A stretch of DNA of 64,000 nt from an uncultured Lachnospiraceae bacterium (GCA_910584915.1 CAJUDM010000017.1:1-64000); one strand, 5' to 3'. Counted from the first letter of the stretch, positions 35,959 to 45,467 are shown. Translations and numbers: made by a program. Notes: generated by a model from the sequence alone, not told the origin.

Positions 35959-37560
35959 TTACCCCCAATCCTCATTCAGCCAGTTACGCAGCAGATTTGC
36001 CGCTGCTTCCGGGTTTTCTTCCACGAATTTCTCCAGGATCAGCCTTGTCTCCGACTTCGGCTCCACCTCTATATCCTCGATCTCATCCGGTGTGGACTGG
36101 AGAAGTTCATCCACAGGGAGCGGTTCCTCCGGCTCTTCGGGTACTCTCTCCCTCATCATGCTCCGCAGGATCACAAAGGCGAGCAATGCCAGGATCAGCA
36201 GGATCAATATAAAGGCGATCACATCCGTTGCCTCCACATCCAGTCCTTCGCTGTCCACAAACCAGTTTTCCTCATAGGCGACGATGGAAATATTCTCGTT
36301 TGGAATACCCGTAGCTTTTGCCACTACATTGATATAGTCATCATCTATCTCAATCTTCGTCCTGCCGCTGTTCTGTGCCTTGTACTCCTCCCAGCTGATA
36401 CCGTCCAGCAGCCCCTGGTCCTTTACCGCTTTCTCCTGGACGATGATATAATCTATGGCGGTGATACCGGCTGAAGAATTGCCGTAGTTGATCACGCCGA
36501 CACTGTTTTTCTCACTGATCCTCTCACTCGGCACATATTTATAATCTTCCTCCGAGGAGGATGTGCTCTGGTTCCCGTCGGTATCCACCACATATGTCGT
36601 AGGCTCGTCGTTTGAGTCTGTCCCCGGGATATCGCCGGGTCCCGATGTGGAGTCTGAATTATAGATGTGCGCCTCCGCCAAAAGCCCCTGGGTGGAATTG
36701 GCCGGCGCATAGTAATTGTGGTCCACCACCTTTTCCGTCGAAAAATCAATATCAAGGTTTACCGCCACCTCGATGGCGTCAAAACCGTTGGTCCCTTTCA
36801 GGGCATTTTTCACCTTGTTTCCGACCACCTGCTCAGACTGCTGCTTCACGGCCATCTGGTTGTTCGCGGTGTCTGTGACGGAATAGTTGTCATCGCCGGT
36901 GTACAGCATCTTTCCCGTCGTATCGATAATGGATATCCTGTCCGTACTCTCGTTGCCGAGCGCCGTCGCCACCGCCCTCGCCAGAAAAGCGGCGTTCTCA
37001 CTGGTGAATTCCCCGTCGATCTTCAGCACGATAGAGGCGGAAGATTCCTGCTCCGTGGCGATCAGCGTACCGTTTTCCTCCGGTATGTTCAACATCACCG
37101 TAGCTTCCTTGATGGCGTCGAACATGCCCATAAAGTCATGCTCCAGCTCATCCTGCAGCATTTTTTTATAGCGCTTCTTTTTATCCGCCTCCGTAACGCC
37201 GAGGCCGCCCTCCGTCACCTGGTCGATCGTGTAACGGTCAGAGACAATGCTGTTTGCCGCCAGCAGAAGGTTTGCGTCCCCAAGCTGGGACGTAGCCACC
37301 TCCACCCTGAGCCCGTCGTCCGATATCTGATATGTATAACCCCCGGCCTCATCCAGGATCTCCTTGATCTGAGCTCCCTCGCTTGCCGATTCACACTCTT
37401 TCAACAGAGTAAATTTCGGTCTGGAAATCACCGTCAGTACGATCGCGAGCGCAAGTATGATACCCGCACCAATACATACGATCATCGTTCGCTGCTTTAT
37501 TTTCAGGCCTTTCCACCAGTCAATGATCTTTTTTAACAGTTCTCTTATTTTTTCCTGCAT
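35959..37560 (-). CDS. fliF: Flagellar MS-ring protein FliF
   Basis: FliF (533 aa) builds the MS ring in the membrane. The first membrane helix lies at about residues 24-45, followed by two ring-building motifs (RBM1/2, about 50-220, with ANSIVSDRYTIDQVTEGGLG). A less ordered region of Ser/Thr/Asp follows (about 300-360), then the second helix at about 445-470. The C-terminal cytoplasmic tail ends FVEENPEAAANLLRNWL, the FliG-binding segment. Length is typical. Confidence 0.96.
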   Translation of the reverse strand: MQEKIRELLKKIIDWWKGLKIKQRTMIVCIGAGIILALAIVLTVISRPKFTLLKECESASEGAQIKEILDEAGGYTYQISDDGLRVEVATSQLGDANLLLAANSIVSDRYTIDQVTEGGLGVTEADKKKRYKKMLQDELEHDFMGMFDAIKEATVMLNIPEENGTLIATEQESSASIVLKIDGEFTSENAAFLARAVATALGNESTDRISIIDTTGKMLYTGDDNYSVTDTANNQMAVKQQSEQVVGNKVKNALKGTNGFDAIEVAVNLDIDFSTEKVVDHNYYAPANSTQGLLAEAHIYNSDSTSGPGDIPGTDSNDEPTTYVVDTDGNQSTSSSEEDYKYVPSERISEKNSVGVINYGNSSAGITAIDYIIVQEKAVKDQGLLDGISWEEYKAQNSGRTKIEIDDDYINVVAKATGIPNENISIVAYEENWFVDSEGLDVEATDVIAFILILLILALLAFVILRSMMRERVPEEPEEPLPVDELLQSTPDEIEDIEVEPKSETRLILEKFVEENPEAAANLLRNWLNEDWG

Positions 37561-37631
37561 CTGGACATTTCTCCCACCTGTACTTTATCTCTCCCTCTGT
37601 CCCGGCTGCGGACAGCAAAAAAGTGCAGAGC

Positions 37632-37964
37632 CTAAATCTGCATCTGCATGATTTCTCTGTAAGCCTCAAGCAGTCTGTCCCTGATGGCTGTGGTATAACT
37701 CAACGCCTGCGAAGCCTTACTCAGTGCGATAGTCAGGTCATGGGGATTATCCACTTCTCCCATTGCCCATTTCAGTTCCATATCTTCCTTATCCGACAGA
37801 TAGGCATTCGTAAGGTTAAAGTTTTTTATCGCTGTGTCCAACAGATAGCCAAACCCCGTCTCGTCTTCCTCCGTCTTCCTGGGATTCTCTATCTTGGAAG
37901 TTGCCAGGCTGGCTGTCTCCACCAGATCGGCAGAATTCACACTGAACAAAGATGTAATATCCAT
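37632..37964 (-). CDS. fliE: Flagellar MS-ring/rod junction protein FliE
   Basis: FliE (110 aa) is the first export substrate, joining the MS ring to the proximal rod. The C-terminal half carries the family pattern: MGEVDNPHDLTIALSKASQA, then TAIRDRLLEAYREIMQMQI. It is in the usual flgB-flgC-fliE-fliF order with Shine-Dalgarno GGGAG. Confidence 0.93.
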   Translation of the reverse strand: MDITSLFSVNSADLVETASLATSKIENPRKTEEDETGFGYLLDTAIKNFNLTNAYLSDKEDMELKWAMGEVDNPHDLTIALSKASQALSYTTAIRDRLLEAYREIMQMQI

Positions 37965-38046
37965 TTTATACTGTTACTCCCTTTCCCGCATTATTGTCTC
38001 ACCAGAATACACTTCCATGCCTGTTTTGCGGTATATTTAACACACT

Positions 38047-38514
38047 TTAAGCCTGCCCGATAGACAGCCCTCGCTGCGCCATGCTCTTACTCGCCTCAAA
38101 AGCAGTAGCGTTCACTTCATAGCCGCGGCTGGCATCGATCAGGTTTACAAACTCCGTCACGGCGTCCACATTCGGGTACAGCACATAACCGTTTTCGTCC
38201 GCATCCGGATGCCCCGGGTCATAGACCATCTTCATCTCTGTCCAGGTATCTTCATAAACGCCTGTCACCTTCACACCGTTCCCGGAATATTTCCCGGTCC
38301 TGTTGGAATATCTGTCCCGCTTTTCATCCAGTATATGGGAAAAAGGCGTTTTCTCTCCCTTTTCCTGAAAAGTTACCACTTTTCTCCGGTAAGGAGTCCC
38401 GTCCTCCGTCCTTGTGGTATTCATATTTGCCAGGTTTTCCGAAATGATATCCATGCGGTAGCGCTCTGCGGTCATGCCGGACGCATTGATATCAAAAGCT
38501 GTAAAAAGTCCCAT
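38047..38514 (-). CDS. flgC: Flagellar proximal rod protein FlgC
   Basis: FlgC (155 aa) is a rod subunit. The N-terminal rod motif GMTAERYRMDIISENLANMN and the C-terminal EFVNLIDASRGYEVNATAFE are intact. Strong Shine-Dalgarno AAGGAGATAAGGAG. Length is normal. Confidence 0.95.
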   Translation of the reverse strand: MGLFTAFDINASGMTAERYRMDIISENLANMNTTRTEDGTPYRRKVVTFQEKGEKTPFSHILDEKRDRYSNRTGKYSGNGVKVTGVYEDTWTEMKMVYDPGHPDADENGYVLYPNVDAVTEFVNLIDASRGYEVNATAFEASKSMAQRGLSIGQA

Positions 38515-38570
38515 AATCTGCTCCTTATCTCCTTATAACAGCATTTCCAGCCGTCTGCTCACACTGCAGT

Positions 38571-38969
38571 TTATTTTGTTACGATCTTCAGATCCGCAAA
38601 GTCGGATGTGATCGCTGTGATAAGGCCGTTATAATAAATCTGATTTTCTGCCTCATACACATTCTCCACATCGATATCCACATTATTTTCATCTTTCCGG
38701 TATGAATATCCGGCATAATCTATGTAGGATTTCGGTTTCAGATCCTCATTAGTCAGGTTATGCACCTTCTCGTCCGTTGTCATATAGCGGAATTCACTCA
38801 TCGCCTGTTTCAACTGCGCCTTGAAATCCACATCCTGCCTTTTGTAGCCGGGCGTATTCACATTTGCCATATTGTTGGAAATGCAGTCATTTCTGATCCA
38901 CGCGGCGTCCGCTGCCTTATCCAGCACTCTCGTATAATCATAAATATTGGTATTCAACAGGGTGCTCAT
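38571..38969 (-). CDS. flgB: Flagellar proximal rod protein FlgB
   Basis: FlgB (132 aa) opens the whole flagellar supercluster. The rod motif RNDCISNNMANVNTPGYKRQ and a C-terminal helix near the end are recognisable. ATG 38969 has AAGGAG just upstream; an earlier in-frame ATG at 39014 lies at the expected transcription start and is rejected. The promoter is at 39018-39045, and a CodY-box-like sequence lies in the leader. Confidence 0.95.
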   Translation of the reverse strand: MSTLLNTNIYDYTRVLDKAADAAWIRNDCISNNMANVNTPGYKRQDVDFKAQLKQAMSEFRYMTTDEKVHNLTNEDLKPKSYIDYAGYSYRKDENNVDIDVENVYEAENQIYYNGLITAITSDFADLKIVTK

Positions 38970-38988
38970 TGCATTCTCCTTCCCTTCT

Positions 38989-39003
38989 TCTGTCCTGAAA
39001 ATT
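38989..39003 (-). promoter_or_regulatory. CodY-box-like sequence in the flgB leader
   Basis: Minus-strand AATTTTCAGGACAGA matches the CodY consensus AATTTTCWGAAAATT at 11 of 15 positions, with the left nine all matching. It lies just after the predicted flgB transcription start, a position where a bound repressor would block elongation or initiation. codY itself is the next gene upstream. Binding is an inference. Confidence 0.4.
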
Positions 39004-39017
39004 ACATCCCACATTTT

Positions 39018-39045
39018 ATTATACGTTAAAGTTTCAAAAAAACAA
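39018..39045 (-). promoter_or_regulatory. Sigma-A promoter of the flagellar cluster
   Basis: Minus-strand -35 TTGTTT (39040-39045), 16-base spacer with a T-run, -10 TATAAT (39018-39023). Predicted start near 39011, giving a leader of about 42 bases before flgB. It lies after the codY terminator. Confidence 0.7.
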
Positions 39046-39101
39046 GTTCTTTTTCACAAACAGTAACTTCTCTTTTCTCTGTTTTTTATCCCAAAAATAC
39101 C

Positions 39102-39135
39102 AAAAGGAATCTATTGCTCCCAATAAATTCCTTTT
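39102..39135 (-). terminator. Intrinsic terminator after codY
   Basis: Stem AAAAGGAAT/ATTCCTTTT (39102-39110 with 39127-39135), extended by TATT/AATA across one mismatch, is followed on the minus strand by GGTATTTTT. About 45 bases after the codY stop. Confidence 0.85.
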
Positions 39136-39177
39136 TCAACATTCGTCCATCCTTGACTCTGCCTTTCCGCTTTCAGG

Positions 39178-39993
39178 CTATTTTATGCATGATTTCAGGG
39201 AACCATCCTTTTTCATCTGTGCTTTAAGCGATTCGATCTCCTCATAGACCGCGTCATTCAACACTTTGATCGATGTTCCCTTCATCCCCGAGGAACGGGA
39301 TTCGATCACGCCGGCACTCTCAAACTTCCGCAGGGCATTGACGATCACGGAACGCGTGATCCCCACCCTGTCCGCGATCTTACTCGCCACAAGGATGCCC
39401 TCCCTGCCGTTCAGCTCGTCAAAAATACAGATGATGGCTTCCATCTCCGAATAGGAGAGGGTGCTGACGGCGGATTTCACGACCGCTAACTTCCTGTTCT
39501 CCGCCGCCGTCTCCTCGCTGACTGCGCGCAGCATCTCCAGCCCCACCACGGTGCTCCCGTACTCGCACAGAATAATATCATCTATATCGTATGTCTCATT
39601 CTCTTTATAGATAAACAGGGTTCCCAGCCTCTCTCCCGCTATCTCGATAGGAGAGACTAACGCCTCATATTTCCTGGCAGTCTGCTCCTCAAACCCCAGC
39701 GTCTCCAGATTCACGTTTTCTTTCGTGGAAAGCACACCCAGCAGCCTTTCATTCAACAGAGAATCCACAAACTTTCCAACATCGTCCGACAGCAGCACCT
39801 CGAGCGGCCTGATCCCTGAAAGCTCACCTACCCCCAGTACCTTTCCCTTTCTGCTGATCACGAGAACATTGGAATTCAGGATATCCTTCATCACCTTGCA
39901 GATATCATTAAAAACCACTTTGCTGGAATTATTGTTATGCAACAATTTTCCTATTTTTCTCGTTTTATCCAATAATTGTACGCTGCTGCTCAC
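39178..39993 (-). CDS. codY: Global GTP/branched-chain amino acid repressor CodY
   Basis: CodY (271 aa) senses GTP and branched-chain amino acids and represses nutrient-limitation genes; in Bacillus subtilis these include the fla/che operon. An N-terminal GAF domain (about 1-155) is followed by a winged helix (about 200-250) with ASKIADRVGITRSVIVNALR and ESRSSGMKGTSI. The start is GTG at 39993. A strong promoter precedes it and a terminator follows. Its adjacency to flgB is seen in other Clostridia and here comes with a possible CodY box. Confidence 0.97.
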   Translation of the reverse strand: MSSSVQLLDKTRKIGKLLHNNNSSKVVFNDICKVMKDILNSNVLVISRKGKVLGVGELSGIRPLEVLLSDDVGKFVDSLLNERLLGVLSTKENVNLETLGFEEQTARKYEALVSPIEIAGERLGTLFIYKENETYDIDDIILCEYGSTVVGLEMLRAVSEETAAENRKLAVVKSAVSTLSYSEMEAIICIFDELNGREGILVASKIADRVGITRSVIVNALRKFESAGVIESRSSGMKGTSIKVLNDAVYEEIESLKAQMKKDGSLKSCIK

Positions 39994-40046
39994 GTAAACC
40001 CCCTATCTCTACCGGTCCTGCTCCAATAAAAACAAAATATGAGCCA

Positions 40047-40075
40047 ATTCTACCATATACTGCGGTAAATTGCAA
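40047..40075 (-). promoter_or_regulatory. Sigma-A promoter of codY
   Basis: Minus-strand -35 TTGCAA (40070-40075), 17-base spacer, -10 TAGAAT (40047-40052), about 55 bases upstream of the GTG start. No clear CodY box is seen here. Confidence 0.75.
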
Positions 40076-40114
40076 ATACAATCTTTTACACTGTTCAGCT
40101 GTCTGCAGTATTTT

Positions 40115-40143
40115 TGTAACAGTTTGGCCGGATGGCTGAACTG
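40115..40143. repeat. 29-bp palindromic repeat, copy between topA and codY
   Basis: TGTAACAGTTTGGCCGGATG followed by GCTGAACTG is the exact reverse complement of 45530-45558. It can fold as CAGTT-GCC-GGC-AACTG with mismatched CA pairs. It lies about 45 bases after the topA stop and about 40 bases before the codY -35 element. Confidence 0.85.
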
Positions 40144-40187
40144 CTGCGCTTTTTTATGTCCCGTGGCATCTATCATGAATCATTCTG

Positions 40188-42296
40188 TCAGACAGCTGTC
40201 TCCGGCTGTCCGGCATCCTGCGATGGGGAGGCCGCCGGCTTATCCGTCACATGGCCGCACCCCTCTCCGGAACAGACCAGTTTATTTCCTTTCTCCACCA
40301 TCATGCTCCCACATTTTTCACAGAGTACGCCGGAAGGCTTCTGCCACACCATGAAATCACAGTCCGGATTGTCGATACAGCCATAGTACCTGCGTCCCTT
40401 TCTCGTCTTTTTCATGACAATGTCCCTGCCGCACTTAGGGCATTTTATACCGATCTTTTCAAAATAGGGCTTCGTATTTTTGCACTCCGGAAACCCGGGA
40501 CAGGCGAGAAACCTGCCGTGAGGACCGTACTTGATGACCATCTGCCTGCCGCATACGTCGCAGTATTCCTCGGAGAGCTCATCCTTTATCTCCACTTCCT
40601 CAAGCCGCTTCTCCGCCTCTTTCACCGCTTCATCCAGATCCGGGTAGAAGTTTCTGATAATTGTCTTCCAGTCCACTTCCCCCAGTTCCACACCGTCTAA
40701 CAGGGCTTCCATATTGGCTGTAAAACTCACATCCACGATCGTCGGGAACGCCTCCCGCATCATCTTATCCACCACTTCACCGATCTCAGTCACATAGATA
40801 TTCTTGTTTTCCTTCACGATATATCTTCTGGCGAGCAGAGTCGTCAATGTGGGGGCGTAGGTGCTGGGCCTGCCGATTCCCTCCTCCTCCAGCGCTCTGA
40901 CGATGGACGCCTCCGTGTAATGTGCCGGAGGCTGGGTGAAATGCTGCTTATGCTGCAGCTCTTTCAGGCCAAGCTTCGTATCCCTGTCCAGGTTCCTGGA
41001 AATCACCGATGTCTCCTCTTTGTCATCCTCCTGTACATACACACTCAGAAAGCCGTCAAATTTCAGCTTGCTGGCGGAGACAGTGAAGCGTTCTCCCGCC
41101 GCATCGATCTTTACGGATGTCGTCTCATACACGGCGGCGCTCATGCGGCTCGCTGTAAAACGCTTCCAGATCAGCTGGTACAGGCGGAACTGATCCCTGC
41201 TCAGAGAATCCTTCAGATCTGCCGGTGTTCTCGCGATATCCGTAGGGCGGATCGCCTCATGGGCATCCTGTATCTTCCTGCCGGTCTTTTTCTCCGCCGT
41301 CTCCCCCGCCAGATAAGCCGTGCCGTACTTTTCTTCGATATATTTCGATGCCGCTAAAGAAGCCTCCTCCGAGATCCTTGTGGAGTCGGTACGCAGATAA
41401 GTAATGATACCCGCCGTGCCATTCCCCTTGATATCCACGCCTTCATACAGCTGCTGGGCGACGCGCATGGTCTTCTGGGTGGAGAAGTTTAACACTTTGC
41501 TCGCCTCCTGCTGGAGCGTGGACGTTGTAAACGGAAGCGGTGCCTTCTTTGTCCTCTCCCCGGACTTTTTATCCGTGATCCGCCAGTCCGCGCCCCTGAG
41601 CCTCTCTAAGATATCCTGCAGTTCCTGTTCGTTTTTGATCGTTACCTTTTTGTCGCCGTGGCCATGATATTTTGCCGTCAGGGGCTTTTTCTCCCCCTCT
41701 ATATTCAATACGGCATCCAGTGTCCAGTATTCCTCTGGCACAAAAGCATTGATCTCCTCCTCCCGCTCACAGATGATCCGGAGGGCTGCCGACTGCACCC
41801 TTCCCGCGGAGAGCCCGCGTTTCACCTTCGCCCAGAGCACCGGTGAGATCCGGTATCCCACCATTCGATCCAGCACCCGCCTCACCTGTTGGGCGTCCAC
41901 CAGGTTCATATCGATCTCACGGGGATTTTTCAACGCCTCTTTCACCGCCGTCTTTGTGATCTCATTAAAAGTAATGCGATATACCTTCTTTCCCTCCAGC
42001 TTCAGCGCGTAATACAAATGCCAGGAGATTGCCTCCCCCTCGCGGTCCGGGTCAGTTGCCAGATATATCTTTTCCGCTTTTTTCACTTCTTTTCTGAGGG
42101 CTGCCAGGATATCGCCCTTTCCCCGGATCGTAATATATTTCAATTCAAAGTCATTTTCCGGCGAAAAGCCAAGCTGGCTTTTGGGCAGATCCCTGACATG
42201 CCCGTTGCTCGCCATTACCTCATAGTTTGCCCCCAAAAACTTTTTGATCGTCTTCACCTTCGCAGGTGATTCCACAATTACCAGATATTTTGCCAT
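40188..42296 (-). CDS. topA: DNA topoisomerase I
   Basis: TopA (702 aa) relaxes negative supercoils. The Toprim domain starts KYLVIVESPAKVKTIKKFLG with DPDREGEAISWHL. The active-site Tyr is in ITYLRTDSTRIS, with GLSAGRVQSAAL nearby. Three C-terminal Cys4 zinc ribbons are visible: CDVCG...CPGFPEC, CPKCG...CIDNPDC and CEKCG...CSGEGC. ATG 42296 begins the Toprim fold; AGGAG lies 13 bases upstream, a longish spacing. It is third in the comM-dprA-topA operon. Confidence 0.97.
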   Translation of the reverse strand: MAKYLVIVESPAKVKTIKKFLGANYEVMASNGHVRDLPKSQLGFSPENDFELKYITIRGKGDILAALRKEVKKAEKIYLATDPDREGEAISWHLYYALKLEGKKVYRITFNEITKTAVKEALKNPREIDMNLVDAQQVRRVLDRMVGYRISPVLWAKVKRGLSAGRVQSAALRIICEREEEINAFVPEEYWTLDAVLNIEGEKKPLTAKYHGHGDKKVTIKNEQELQDILERLRGADWRITDKKSGERTKKAPLPFTTSTLQQEASKVLNFSTQKTMRVAQQLYEGVDIKGNGTAGIITYLRTDSTRISEEASLAASKYIEEKYGTAYLAGETAEKKTGRKIQDAHEAIRPTDIARTPADLKDSLSRDQFRLYQLIWKRFTASRMSAAVYETTSVKIDAAGERFTVSASKLKFDGFLSVYVQEDDKEETSVISRNLDRDTKLGLKELQHKQHFTQPPAHYTEASIVRALEEEGIGRPSTYAPTLTTLLARRYIVKENKNIYVTEIGEVVDKMMREAFPTIVDVSFTANMEALLDGVELGEVDWKTIIRNFYPDLDEAVKEAEKRLEEVEIKDELSEEYCDVCGRQMVIKYGPHGRFLACPGFPECKNTKPYFEKIGIKCPKCGRDIVMKKTRKGRRYYGCIDNPDCDFMVWQKPSGVLCEKCGSMMVEKGNKLVCSGEGCGHVTDKPAASPSQDAGQPETAV

Positions 42297-42397
42297 GATG
42301 ATCAAGACTCCTGTTCCATTTTTCAGGCACCACATAACCGCCTGCTGATTTTTGTATTTTTATACATCAATCGCCAATCACTATACACCAAATTTTT

Positions 42398-43684
42398 TTA
42401 AGTTGCAAGGACTTTTTGGCAATATCCTTCTGTCCTCTGTTCCGCGGCTCCTTTCAGACACAGTTCTACCAGCGTACACATGACCTCCTGGATCGTAAGC
42501 GTTCCATCCATTCGAAGCCTGATCTCCTCCGCTGTCCTCGGCAGGACCTCCAGATGTCCGTACACCTGCCTTTCCCGCTCCGAGAGTGCTACAGACACTG
42601 CGGCATTTCCCCATAACGCTGTATTTCCCCCGCTTTTTTTCACTGTTTCTTCTATATTAATGGCACTGCTGAATATGCGGGATCCGCAGAGCGCCTCCAA
42701 AATGTCACCCGGACTTGCCGCCACACCAGCCCCCTGCTTAAAGAGGCTGTTACATCCCCTGCTCAGAGAATCTGTGATCCTGCCCGGCACCGCAAAGACC
42801 TCCCTGCCCTGTTCCAACGCCATATCCACCGTGATCAGTGTGCCGCTCTTCTCCCTCGCCTCCACCACCACGACAACATCCGAAAGGCCGCTGATGATCC
42901 GGTTTCTCGCCGGGAAGAGATATGCCTCTGGCTTTGTCCCCGGAGGATATTCCGACAGGATCCCTCCCTGAAGCCCGCACTTCTCATACAGGCTGCGGTT
43001 GCTCCTCGGATAACAGATATCCACACCGCAGCCCAGTACCCCGAAACTCTCCCCGCCCGCAGCAAGCGCTGCCTCCTGAGCAATCCCATCGATTCCCACA
43101 GCCAGTCCACTGATAATCTGTATGCCTGCCCCTGCCAGTTTAGAACCGAATTCTTTCGCCGTATAGACGCCGTACTCGGAACACGCACGTGCACCGATCA
43201 ACGCCGCCGACGGAACCTTATCAGAGGGAAGATGCCCCTGATAGTACAGTCCGAGAGGTGCGTCCGGTATCTCTGAAAGCCGCGCCGGGTAATCGCTGTC
43301 TCCATAACAGGTAAACTTTATTTTCTGCCTGCACAGCCTCTCATATTCTGTAAAAATATCCCACTTCCTTTTTGTCTTCAGAATCTTTTCTGCCGCCGTC
43401 TCCCCAGCCAGAGCGCGCAGTTCCTTTTCAGAAGCCCTGTACACCGCCTCAGCCGACCCCAGTCTCTGCAGCAAGGCTATTTTTTTCTTTCTCCCCGCTC
43501 CCCTCAGATTCATCAGCCAGTTTTGATACGGCTTGTCCTGTTCCGCCGGCGTCCTCGCCGCATCCGTTGTCTGCCGCCCGCCATCCTGCATCTTCCATTG
43601 CGCTTCTCCCTGCATCTGCCGCACACTCCCTTCCGCCTGTGCCTGCTCTTCCGGCATCCGTTTATACTTTTCCACAGCTTTCAT
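42398..43684 (-). CDS. dprA: DNA processing/natural transformation protein DprA
   Basis: DprA (428 aa) loads RecA on incoming single-stranded DNA. The Rossmann core has the signature KVPSAALIGARACSEYGVYT, then ISGLAVGIDGIAQEAAL and FPARNRIISGLSDVVVVVEA. A C-terminal winged helix is at about 365-425. The first 55 residues are a Gln/Glu-rich extension not usual in DprA, so an internal start is possible. However, the ATG at 43684 overlaps the comM stop (ATGA) and has GGGGGAGG upstream, which supports it. Confidence 0.95.
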   Translation of the reverse strand: MKAVEKYKRMPEEQAQAEGSVRQMQGEAQWKMQDGGRQTTDAARTPAEQDKPYQNWLMNLRGAGRKKKIALLQRLGSAEAVYRASEKELRALAGETAAEKILKTKRKWDIFTEYERLCRQKIKFTCYGDSDYPARLSEIPDAPLGLYYQGHLPSDKVPSAALIGARACSEYGVYTAKEFGSKLAGAGIQIISGLAVGIDGIAQEAALAAGGESFGVLGCGVDICYPRSNRSLYEKCGLQGGILSEYPPGTKPEAYLFPARNRIISGLSDVVVVVEAREKSGTLITVDMALEQGREVFAVPGRITDSLSRGCNSLFKQGAGVAASPGDILEALCGSRIFSSAINIEETVKKSGGNTALWGNAAVSVALSERERQVYGHLEVLPRTAEEIRLRMDGTLTIQEVMCTLVELCLKGAAEQRTEGYCQKVLAT

Positions 43685-45225
43685 CCATGCCTCCCCCAAT
43701 ATTTACTGTCCGTCCTGCGATAGCAGGCTGCCTCCGCCAGATGGCTCCTCCTTATCCGCCCGCTTCCCTCCAGATCCGCTATGGTCCTTGCCACCTTGAT
43801 GATCTTATGGTATGCTCTTGCGCTGAGATTCATGGAGGCGAAAAGCTGCTGCATCATCTGTTGTTCCTCCGCTCCGAGAGGGCAATACTTTCGTACCTGC
43901 GCCGGTCCCATATCCGCGTTAAAGGACAGCACGGTCCCCTCAAACCGCTTTTCCTGCATCCTCCGCGCTTTCATGACCCTCTGCAGTATCCCGGCGCTGC
44001 TCTCCCCGTCCCGCCCGTCGGAAAGCCTCGCGATATCCACTTTCTTCGCCTCCGCCACGATATCCATCCGGTCCAGTATGGGGCCGGATATCCTGTGCAG
44101 ATACCGATCTATCTCCCAGGGGGAACAGCTGCAGTGATTCCTGTCAGGATAATAGCCGCAGGGACAGGGATTCATCGCCCCCACGATCAGGCAGGATGCC
44201 GGGTAGGTGAACGTGCCGCTGCTCCTGGCAATCTGCACCTCCTTATCCTCCATCGGCTGGCGCAGTATCTCCAAAGTCGCTTTCCTGAATTCTGTCAGTT
44301 CGTCCAGAAACAAAACGCCGCGGTGAGACAGGCTCAAAACGCCGGGACGCGGTATTTTACCGCCTCCCGCCAGGGCGTGCTCCGTTATGGTGTGGTGGGG
44401 ACTTAAGAACGGGCGGCGGCACACAAGGGACTGTTTTTCTTTTAAAAGCCCTGCCACAGAGTAGATCGTGGAGACCTCCAGGCTCTCCTCCATGCTCATC
44501 GGCGGCAGGATTGACGGGATTCGCTTCGCGATCATGGTCTTTCCGCTGCCCGGCGGCCCGATCATCAATAAATGATGAAATCCCGCTGCCGCGATCTCCG
44601 CCGCCCGCCTCACTTCCTCCTGCCCCTGTATCTCTGAAAAATCAGGCTGCCCTTCCTCCGGCCTCTCAAATGCCTCCCGGATATCCACGTATGCCGGCTC
44701 ACAGGGCGGTTCCCTGTGGTGCCGCAAAAATTCCGCCACCTCCTGAAGGCTGCCAAGCCCGTACACATCGATGCCCTCCACCACCGCCCCCTCATTCCCA
44801 TTTTCTTCCGGCACGATACAGCGCTTAAAACCGGCAGCTTTCGCCTCCCTCACAATGGGAAGCACGCCTCTCACCGGCCTCAGCTCCCCGTTCAATCCAA
44901 GTTCTCCTATCATCAGAAGCTCATCGAGGCTTTCCTCCGGTACCACCCCCATGGAACACAGGACCGCCGCCGCCACCGGCAGGTCGTAGGCGGTCCCCTC
45001 CTTTGGAATATCCGCCGGGGAGATATTCACCGTGATCTTTCCTGCGGGCATCACAAATCCTGCATTTTTAAGCGCCACCCGCACCCGCTCTTTCGCCTCC
45101 TTCACCTCGCTCCCGAGATATCCTACCATCTCAAAGCCCGGAAGCCCCTGCGATATATCCACCTCCACCTGCACCAGATAGCTGTAGATTCCTCTGAGTC
45201 CTCCCGAAATCACTGTACTGTACAT
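43681..45225 (-). CDS. comM: YifB/ComM-type AAA+ helicase
   Basis: This 514-aa Mg-chelatase-like AAA+ protein is the YifB/ComM family, a branch-migration helicase used in natural transformation. An N-terminal S16-type fold includes GLPGFEMVGYLGSEVKEAKE. The AAA+ part follows with Walker A MIGPPGSGKTMIAKRIPSI, Walker B GVLFLDELTEF, and the zinc motif CPCGYYPDRNHCSCSPWEI. ATG 45225 has AGAGG upstream; the longer frame is leader. The partner dprA is directly downstream, which fits DNA uptake. Confidence 0.95.
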   Translation of the reverse strand: MYSTVISGGLRGIYSYLVQVEVDISQGLPGFEMVGYLGSEVKEAKERVRVALKNAGFVMPAGKITVNISPADIPKEGTAYDLPVAAAVLCSMGVVPEESLDELLMIGELGLNGELRPVRGVLPIVREAKAAGFKRCIVPEENGNEGAVVEGIDVYGLGSLQEVAEFLRHHREPPCEPAYVDIREAFERPEEGQPDFSEIQGQEEVRRAAEIAAAGFHHLLMIGPPGSGKTMIAKRIPSILPPMSMEESLEVSTIYSVAGLLKEKQSLVCRRPFLSPHHTITEHALAGGGKIPRPGVLSLSHRGVLFLDELTEFRKATLEILRQPMEDKEVQIARSSGTFTYPASCLIVGAMNPCPCGYYPDRNHCSCSPWEIDRYLHRISGPILDRMDIVAEAKKVDIARLSDGRDGESSAGILQRVMKARRMQEKRFEGTVLSFNADMGPAQVRKYCPLGAEEQQMMQQLFASMNLSARAYHKIIKVARTIADLEGSGRIRRSHLAEAACYRRTDSKYWGRHG

Positions 45226-45467
45226 TTTTCCTCTTTTCTGCGCCGCTCTCCATGATGGCACATATGCCGGAAGCGCCCGCGGATACGGCGCAGAGACAGA
45301 CTCTTCCCCCATGCATATATACTTCTGTGTGTAACTGTCTCCGGAATGTTTTAAAATATGTCTTCAGAAAATAAATACTGACTCTCACGGTTATCCGCCT
45401 TTAGCGCGCAACCGTAAAAATAGATAGTAAGATATTAAAACATTATGATAATTTAAGAGATATATGG

